From Sipunculus nudus (Eukaryota > Annelida > Sipuncula > Golfingiida > Sipunculidae), in NCBI GenBank assembly GCA_026874595.1, contig CM049316.1, positions 48,488,695-48,552,694 on the forward strand: DNA of 64,000 nucleotides. Direction: 5' to 3'. The notes beneath the pieces are model-generated. The model was given only the letters and a program-made list of their open reading frames with translations, ran no database searches and was not told the origin of the DNA. Shown piece by piece: positions 56,401 to 64,000 of this stretch (its first letter is position 1; each line of letters starts with the position of its first letter). Position numbers and translations under genes: made by a program.

Positions 56401-59400
56401 TATGATCAAGTAATAGGGTTGATTACCCTCCCAGGACCCACTGGAGGTTTGTGTTATGATCAAGTAATAGGGTTGATTACCCTCCCAGGACCCACTGGAG
56501 GTTTGTTTGTGTTATGATCAAGTAATAGGGTTGATTACCCTCCCAGGACCCACTGGAGGTTTGTGTTATGATCAAGTAATAGGGTTGATTACCCTCCCAG
56601 GACCCACTGGAGGTTTGTTTGTGTTATGATCAAGGTATAGGGTTGATTACCCTCCCAGGACCCACTGGAGGTTTGTGTTATGATCAAGTAATAGGGTTGA
56701 TTACCCTCCCAGGACCCACTGGAGGTTTGTTTGTGTTATGATCAAGTAATAGGGTTGATAACCCTCCAAGGACCCACTGGAGGTTTGTTTGTGTTATGAT
56801 CAAGTAATAGGGTTGATAACCCTCCAAAGACCCACTGGAGGTTTGTTTGTGTTATGACCCAGCAATAGGGTTGATTACCCTCCCAGGACCTGCTGGAGGT
56901 TTGTTTGTGTTATGATCAAGTAATAGGGTTGATAACCCTCCCAGGACCCACTGGAGGTTTGTTTGTGTTATGATCAAGTAATAGGGTTGATTACCCTCCC
57001 AGGACCTGCTAGAGTTTTGTTTGTGTTATGACCCAGTAATAGGGTTGATTACCCTCAAAGGACTTGCTGGAGGTTTGTTTGTGTTATGATCAAGTAATAG
57101 GGTTGATTACCCTCCCAGGACCCACTGGAGGTTTGTTTGTGTTATGATCAAGTAATAGGGTTGATAACCCTCCAAGGACCCACTGGAGGTTTGTTTGTGT
57201 TATGACCCAGCAATAGGGTTGATTACCCTCCAAGGACCTGCTGGAGGGTTGTTTGTGTTATGATCAAGTAATAGGGTTGATAACCCTCCCAGGACCCACT
57301 GGAGGTTTGTTTGTGTTATGATCAAGTAATAGGGTTGATTACCCTCCCAGGACCTGCTGGAGGTTTGTTTGCGTTATGACCCAGTAGTAGGGTTGATTAC
57401 CCTCCCAGGACCCACTGGAGGTTTGTTTGTGTTATGACCCGGTAATAGGGTTGATTACTCTCCCAGGACCTGCTGGAGTTTCGTTTGTGTTATGACCAAG
57501 TAATAGGGTTGATTACCCTCCCAGGAACTGCTGGAGGTTTGTTTGTGTTATGACCCAGCAATAGGGTTGATTACCCTCCCAGGACCCACTGGAGGTTTGT
57601 TTGTGTTATGATCAAGTAATAGGGTTGATTACCCTCCCAGGACCCACTGGAGGTTTGTTTGTGTTATGATCAAGTAATAGGGTTGATAACCCTCCAAGGA
57701 CCCACTGGAGGTTTGTTTGTGTAATGACCCAGTAATAGGATTGCTTACCCTCCCAGGACCTGCTGGAGGTTTGTTTGTGTTATGACCCAGTAATAGGGTT
57801 GATTACCCTCCCAGGACCCACTGGAGGTTTGTGTAATGATCAAGTAATAGGGTTGATTACCCTCCCAGGACCCACTGGAGGTTTGTTTGTGTTATGATCA
57901 AGTAATAGGGTTGATTACCCTCCCAGGACCCACTGGAGGATTGTTTGTGTTATGACCCAGTAATAGGGTTGATTACCCTCCCAGGACCCACTGGAGGTTT
58001 GTGTAATGATCAAGTAATAGGGTTGATTACCCTCCCAGGACCCACTGGAGGTTTGTTTGTGTTATGATCAAGTAATAGGGTTGATTACCCTCCCAGGACC
58101 TGCTGGAGGTTTGTTTGCGTTATGACCCAGTAGTAGGGTTGATTACCCTCCCAGGACCCACTGGAGGTTTGTTTGTGTTATGACCCGGTAATAGGGTTGA
58201 TTACTCTCCCAGGACCTGCTGGAGTTTCGTTTGTGTTATGACCAAGTAATAGGGTTGATTACCCTCCCAGGACCTGCTGGAGGTTTGTTTGTGTTATGAC
58301 CCAGCAATAGGGTTGATTACCCTCCCAGGACCCACTGGAGGTTTGTTTGTGTTATGATCAAGTAATAGGGTTGATTACCCTCCCAGTACCCACTGGAGGT
58401 TTGTTTGTGTTATGATCAAGTAATAGGGTTGATAACCCTCCAAGGACCCACTGGAGGTTTGTTTGTGTAATGACCCAGTAATAGGATTGCTTACCCTCCC
58501 AGGACCTGCTGGAGGTTTGTTTGTGTTATGACCCAGTAATAGGGTTGATTACCCTCCCAGGACCCACTGGAGGTTTGTGTAATGATCAAGTAATAGGGTT
58601 GATTACCCTCCCAGGACCCACTGGAAGTTTGTTTGTGTTATGATCAAGTAATAGGGTTGATTACCCTCCCAGGACCCACTGGAGGTTTGTTTGTGTTATG
58701 ATCAAGTAATAGGGTTGATTACCCTCCCAGGACCCACTGGAGGTTTGTTTGTGTTATGATCAAGTAATAGGGTTGATTACCCTCCCAGGACCCACTGGAG
58801 GTTTGTTTGTGTTATGATCAAGTAATAGGGTTGATAACCCTCCAAGGACCCACTGGAGGTTTGTTTGTGTAATGACCCAGTAATAGGATTGCTTACCCTC
58901 CCAGGACCTGCTGGAGGTTTGTTTGTGTTATGACCCAGTAATAGGGTTGATTACCCTCCCAGGACCCACTGGAGGTTTGTGTAATGATCAAGTAATAGGG
59001 TTGATTACCCTCCCAGGACCCACTGGAGGTTTGTTTGTGTTATGATCAAGTAATAGGGTTGATTACCCTCCCAGGACCCACTGGAGGTTTGTTTGTGTTA
59101 TGATCAAGTAATAGGGTTGATTACCCTCCCAGGACCCACTGGAGGTTTGTTTGTGTTATGATCAAGTAATAGGGTTGATTACCCTCCCAGGACCCACTGG
59201 AGGATTGTTTGTGTTATGGTCAAGTAATAGGGTTGATTACCCTCCCAGGACCTGCTGAAGGTTTGTTTGTGTTTTGACCCAGCAATAGGGTTGATTACCC
59301 TCCAAGGACCTGCTGGAGGTTTGTTTGTGTTATGACCCAGTAATAGGGTCGATAACCCTCCAAGGACCCACTGGAGGTTTGTTTGTGTTATGATCAAGTA

Positions 59401-62400
59401 ATAGGGTTGATAACCCTCCAAGGACCCACTGGAGGTTTGTTTGTGTTATGATCAAGTAATAGGGTTGATTACCCTCCCAGGACCCACTGGAGGATTGTTT
59501 GTGTTATGACCCAGTAATAGGGTCGATAACCCTCCAAGGACCCACTGGAGGTTTGTTTGTGTTATGACCCAGTAATAGGGTCGATAACCCTCCAAGGACC
59601 CACTGGAGGTTTGTTTGTGTTATGATCAAGTAATAGGGTTGATTACCCTCCAAGGACCCACTGGAGGATTGTTTGTGTTATGATCAAGTAATAGGGTTGA
59701 TTACCCTCCAAGGACCCACTGGAGGATTGTTTGTGTTATGACCCAGTAATAGGGTCGATAACCCTCCAAGGACCCACTGGAGGTTTGTTTGTGTTATGAC
59801 CCAGTAATAGGGTCGATAACCCTCCCAGGACCTGCTGGAGGTTTGTTTGTGTTATGATCAAGTAATAGGGTTGATTACCCTCCAAGGACCCACTGGAGGT
59901 TTGTTTGTGTTATGATCAAGTAATAGGGTTGATTACCCTCCCAGGACCCACTGGAGGTTTGTTTGTGTTATGATCAAGCAATAGGGTTGATTACCCTCCC
60001 AGGACCTGCTGGAGGTTTGTTTGTGTTATGACCCAGCAATAGGGTTGATTACCCTCCCAGGACCTGCTGGAGGTTTGTTTGTGTTATGACCCAGTAATAG
60101 GGTCGATAACCCTCCAAGGACCCACTGGAGGTTTGTTTGTGTTATGATCAAGTAATAGGGTTGATTACCCTCCCAGGACCCACTGGAGGTTTGTTTGTGT
60201 TATGATCAAGTAATAGGGTTGATTACCCTCCCAGGACCTGCTGGAGGTTTGTTTGTGTTATGACCCAGCAATAGGGTTGATTACCCTCCCAGGACCTGCT
60301 GGAGGTTTGTTTGTGTTATGACCCAGTAATAGGGTTGATTACCCTCCCAGGACCTGCTGGAGGTTTGTTTGTGTTATGACCCAGCAATAGGGTTGATTAC
60401 CCTCCCAGGACCTGCTGGAGGTTTGTTTGTGTTATGACCCAGTAATAGGGTCGATAACCCTCCAAGGACCCACTGGAGGTTTGTTTGTGTTATGACCCAG
60501 TAATAGGGTCGATAACCCTCCCAGGACCTGCTGGAGGTTTGTTTGTGTTATGATCAAGTAATAGGGTTGATTACCCTCCAAGGACCCACTGGAGGTTTGT
60601 TTGTGTTATGATCAAGTAATAGGGTTGATTACCCTCCCAGGACCCACTGGAGGTTTGTTTGTGTTATGATCAAGCAATAGGGTTGATTACCCTCCCAGGA
60701 CCTGCTGGAGGTTTGTTTGTGTTATGACCCAGCAATAGGGTTGATTACCCTCCCAGGACCTGCTGGAGGTTTGTTTGTGTTATGACCCAGTAATAGGGTC
60801 GATAACCCTCCAAGGACCCACTGGAGGTTTGTTTGTGTTATGATCAAGTAATAGGGTTGATTACCCTCCCAGGACCCACTGGAGGTTTGTTTGTGTTATG
60901 ATCAAGTAATAGGGTTGATTACCCTCCCAGGACCTGCTGGAGGTTTGTTTGTGTTATGACCCAGCAATAGGGTTGATTACCCTCCCAGGACCTGCTGGAG
61001 GTTTGTTTGTGTTATGACCCAGTAATAGGGTTGATTACCCTCCCAGGACCTGCTGGAGGTTTGTTTGTGTTATGACCCAGCAATAGGGTTGATTACCCTC
61101 CCAGGACCTGCTGGAGGTTTGTTTGTGTTATGACCCAGTAATAGGGTCGATAACCCTCCAAGGACCCACTGGAGGTTTGTTTGTGTTATGATCAAGTAAT
61201 AGGGTTGATTACCCTCCAAGGACCCACTGGAGGTTTGTTTGTGTTATGATCAAGTAATAGGGTTGATTACCCTCCCAGGACCCACTGGAGGTTTGTTTGT
61301 GTTATGATCAAGCAATAGGGTTGATTACCCTCCCAGGACCTGCTGGAGGTTTGTTTGTGTTATGACCCAGCAATAGGGTTGATTACCCTCCCAGGACCTG
61401 CTGGAGGTTTGTTTGTGTTATGACCCAGTAATAGGGTCGATAACCCTCCAAGGACCCACTGGAGGTTTGTTTGTGTTATGATCAAGTAATAGGGTTGATT
61501 ACCCTCCCAGGACCCACTGGAGGTTTGTTTGTGTTATGATCAAGTAATAGGGTTGATTACCCTCCCAGGACCTGCTGGAGGTTTGTTTGTGTTATGACCC
61601 AGCAATAGGGTTGATTACCCTCCCAGGACCTGCTGGAGGTTTGTTTGTGTTATGACCCAGTAATAGGGTTGATTACCCTCCCAGGACCTGCTGGAGGTTT
61701 GTTTGTGTTATGACCCAGCAATAGGGTTGATTACCCTCCCAGGACCTGCTGGAGGTTTGTTTGTGTTATGACCCAGTAATAGGGTCGATAACCCTCCAAG
61801 GACCCACTGGAGGTTTGTTTGTGTTATGATCAAGTAATAGGGTTGATTACCCTCCCAGGACCCACTGGAGGTTTGTTTGTGTTATGATCAAGTAATAGGG
61901 TTGATTACCCTCCCAGGACCTGCTGGAGGTTTGTTTGTGTTATGACCCAGTAATAGGGTTGATTACCCTCCCAGGACCTGCTGGAGGTTTGTTTGTGTTA
62001 TGACCCAGCAGTAGGGTTGATTACCCTCCCAGGACCCGCTGGAGGTTTGTTTGTGTTATGACCCAGTAATAGGGTCGATAACCCTCCAAGGACCCACTGG
62101 AGGTTTGTTTGTGTTATGATCAAGTAATAGGGTTGATTACCCTCCCAGGACCCACTGGAGGTTTGTTTGTGTTATGACCCAGCAATAGGGTTGATTACCC
62201 TCCCAGGACCTGCTGGAGGTTTGTTTGTGTTATGACCCAGTAATAGGGTCCATAACCCTCCAAGGACCCACTGGAGGTTTGTTTGTGTTATGATCAAGTA
62301 ATAGGGTTGATTACCCTCCCAGGACCCACTGGAGGTTTGTTTGTGTTATGGTCAAGTAATAGGGTTGATTACCCTCCAAGGACCCACTGGAGGTTTGTTT

Positions 62401-64000
62401 GTGTTATGATCAAGTAATAGGGTTGATTACCCTCCCAGGACCTGCTGGAGGTTTGTTTGTGTTATGACCCAGCAATAGGGTTGATTACCCTCCCAGGACC
62501 CACTGGAGGTTTGTTTGTGTTATGATCAAGTAATAGGGTTGATAACCCTCCAAGGACCCACTGGAGGTTTGTTTGTGTTATGGTCAAGTAATAGGGTTGA
62601 TTACCCTCCAAGGACCCACTGGAGGTTTGTTTGTGTTATGTTCAAGTAATAGGGTTGATTACCCTCCCAGGACCTGCTGGAGGTTTGTTTGTGTTATGAC
62701 CCAGCAATAGGGTTGATTACCCTCCCAGGACCCACTGGAGGTTTGTTTGTGTTATGATCAAGTAATAGGATTGATTACCCTCCCAGGACCCACTGGAGGT
62801 TTGTTTGTGTTATGGTCAAGTAATAGGGTTGATAACCCTCCAAGGACCCACTGGAGGTTTGTTTGTGTTATGGTCAAGTAATAGGGTTGATTACCCTCCC
62901 AGGACCCACTGGAGGTTTGTTTGTGTTATGGTCAAGTAATAGGGTTGATAACCCTCCAAGGACCCACTGGAGGTTTGTTTGTGTTCTGGTCAAGTAATAG
63001 GGTTGATAACCCTCCAAGGACCCACTGGAGGTTTGTTTGTGTTATGGTCAAGTAATAGGGTTGATAACCCTCCAAGGACCCACTGGAGGTTTGTTTGTGT
63101 TATGGTCAAGTAATAGGGTTGATAACCCTCCAAGGACCCACTGGAGGTTTGTTTGTGTTATGGTCAAGTAATAGGGTTGATTACCCTCCAAGGACCCACT
63201 GGAGGTTTGTTTGTGTTATGGTCAAGTAATAGGGTTGATTACCCTCCCAGGACCCACTGGAGGTTTGTTTGTGTTATGACCCAGCAATAGGGTTGATTAC
63301 CCTCCCAGGACCCACTGGAGGTTTGTTTGTGCTATGATCAAGTAATAGGGTTGATTACCCTGCCAGGACCCACTGGAGGTTTGTTTGTGTTATGACCCAG
63401 CAATAGGGTTGATAACCCTCCAAGGACCCACTGGAGGTTTGTTTGTGTTATGGTCAAGTAATAGGGTTGATAACCCTCCAAGGACCCACTGGGGGTTTGT
63501 TTGTGTTATGATCAAGTAATAGGGTTGATTACCCTCCCAGGACCCACTGGAGGTTTGTGTTATGATCAAGTAATAGGGTTGATTACCCTCCCAGGACCCA
63601 CTGGAGGTTTGTTTGTGTTATGGTCAAGTAATAGGGTTGATAACCCTCCAAGGACCCACTGGAGGTTTGTTTGTGTTATGGTCAAGTAATAGGGTTGATA
63701 ACCCTCCAAGGACCCACTGGAGGTTTGTTTGTGTTATGGTCAAGTAATAGGGTTGATAACCCTCCAAGGACCCACTGGAGATTTGTTTGTGTTATGGTCA
63801 AGTAAAAGGGTTGATAACCCTCCAAGGACCCACTGGAGGTTTGTTTGTGTTATGGTCAAGTAATAGGGTTGATTACCCTCCAAGGACCCACTGGAGGTTT
63901 GTTTGTGTTATGGTCAAGTAATAGGGTTGATTACCCTCCCAGGACCCACTGGAGGTTTGTTTGTGTTATGACCCAGCAATAGGGTTGATTACCCTCCCAG
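47442..64000 (+). repeat. 58-bp satellite array, more than 16.5 kb, extends beyond window
   Basis: The monomer reads GTTATGATCAAGTAATAGGG, then TTGATTACCCTCCCAGGACC, then CACTGGAGGTTTGTTTGT (58 bp); about 285 copies fit. A 54-bp variant lacks one TTGT. Variable positions define subtypes: ATCAAG/GTCAAG/ACCCAG at the start, GATTACCCTCCCAGG or GATAACCCTCCAAGG in the middle, and CCCACTGG or CCTGCTGG near the end. Subtype order shows higher-order repeats: a duplication offset by 4613-4675 bp between about 48.3-52.9 and 52.9-57.6 kb, and 11- to 12-monomer blocks (638 and 696 bp) at about 59.4-62.1 kb. 58 is not a multiple of 3 and no long frame survives, so it is not coding. It lies in the CENPL intron after exon 46343-46390. 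Confidence 0.97.

Noticed and set aside
59179-59421. 80-codon minus-strand frame in the satellite, and a 62-codon + frame at 63501
   Set aside because: The 58-bp period is not a multiple of three; these are chance frames created by subtype order.
47442-64000. Regular repeats resembling a CRISPR array
   Set aside because: Monomers are contiguous and all alike; there are no unique spacers, no cas genes, and the setting is eukaryotic.
47442-64000. TAGGGTT in each monomer as telomeric repeat, or a CENP-B box
   Set aside because: Only one TAGGGTT per 58 bp, not a tandem hexamer. No sequence fits the TTCG...CGGG core of a CENP-B box.

Overview
The window looks like intronic DNA of an invertebrate animal, most likely a bivalve mollusc. 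Evidence: AT-rich sequence with long introns, GT-AG exons, nested dispersed repeats that begin with AGCTCAGCTGA and carry CCGT-rich stretches (a repeat style I associate with marine molluscs), minisatellites and retroelements. There are no bacterial-type genes. The species cannot be named from this sequence.

Host gene. Four short exons on the + strand (3878-3934, 13033-13145, 43058-43142, 46343-46390) join in consistent splice phases. They read as an internal part of the inner-kinetochore protein CENP-L. The start of the gene should lie before base 1 and its remaining exons beyond base 64000. Nearly everything else in the window is repeat DNA inside CENPL introns.

Layout. Bases 1-12777: nested copies of related, non-coding dispersed repeat families (A, B, C, D here), each with a hairpin head and a CATGGGTC tail. 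Bases 13127-14032 and 33483-33880: two halves of one 32-bp minisatellite that begins exactly at the exon 13033-13145 splice donor. Between the halves, 14033-33482, sits a 19.45-kb LTR retrotransposon array. It has three 6102-bp tandem units sharing four LTRs, each with an intact 1470-codon Gag-Pol frame. The domain order is Gag-protease-integrase-RT-RNase H, so integrase precedes RT (the Gmr1-like arrangement of Ty3/gypsy elements). The array is flanked by a 5-bp duplication, CACAC. Bases 33881-35074 hold no recognised feature; 35075-35602 is a LINE fragment on the minus strand; 35712-42697 is another nest of dispersed repeats; 43977-44826 is an 850-bp inverted-repeat DNA element. From about 47442 to the end the window is a 58-bp satellite, more than 16.5 kb and roughly 285 monomers, with higher-order structure.

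How the parts relate. The retrotransposon proteins would act together (capsid, protease, integrase, RT/RNase H) to copy and insert the element. The array seems to have grown after insertion by LTR-LTR unequal crossing-over, because only the last LTR keeps the terminal 137 bp. The minisatellite repeats a CENPL splice donor many times. The satellite and the array stretch two CENPL introns to about 30 kb and more than 17.6 kb. All calls come from reading the sequence; no database search was run.
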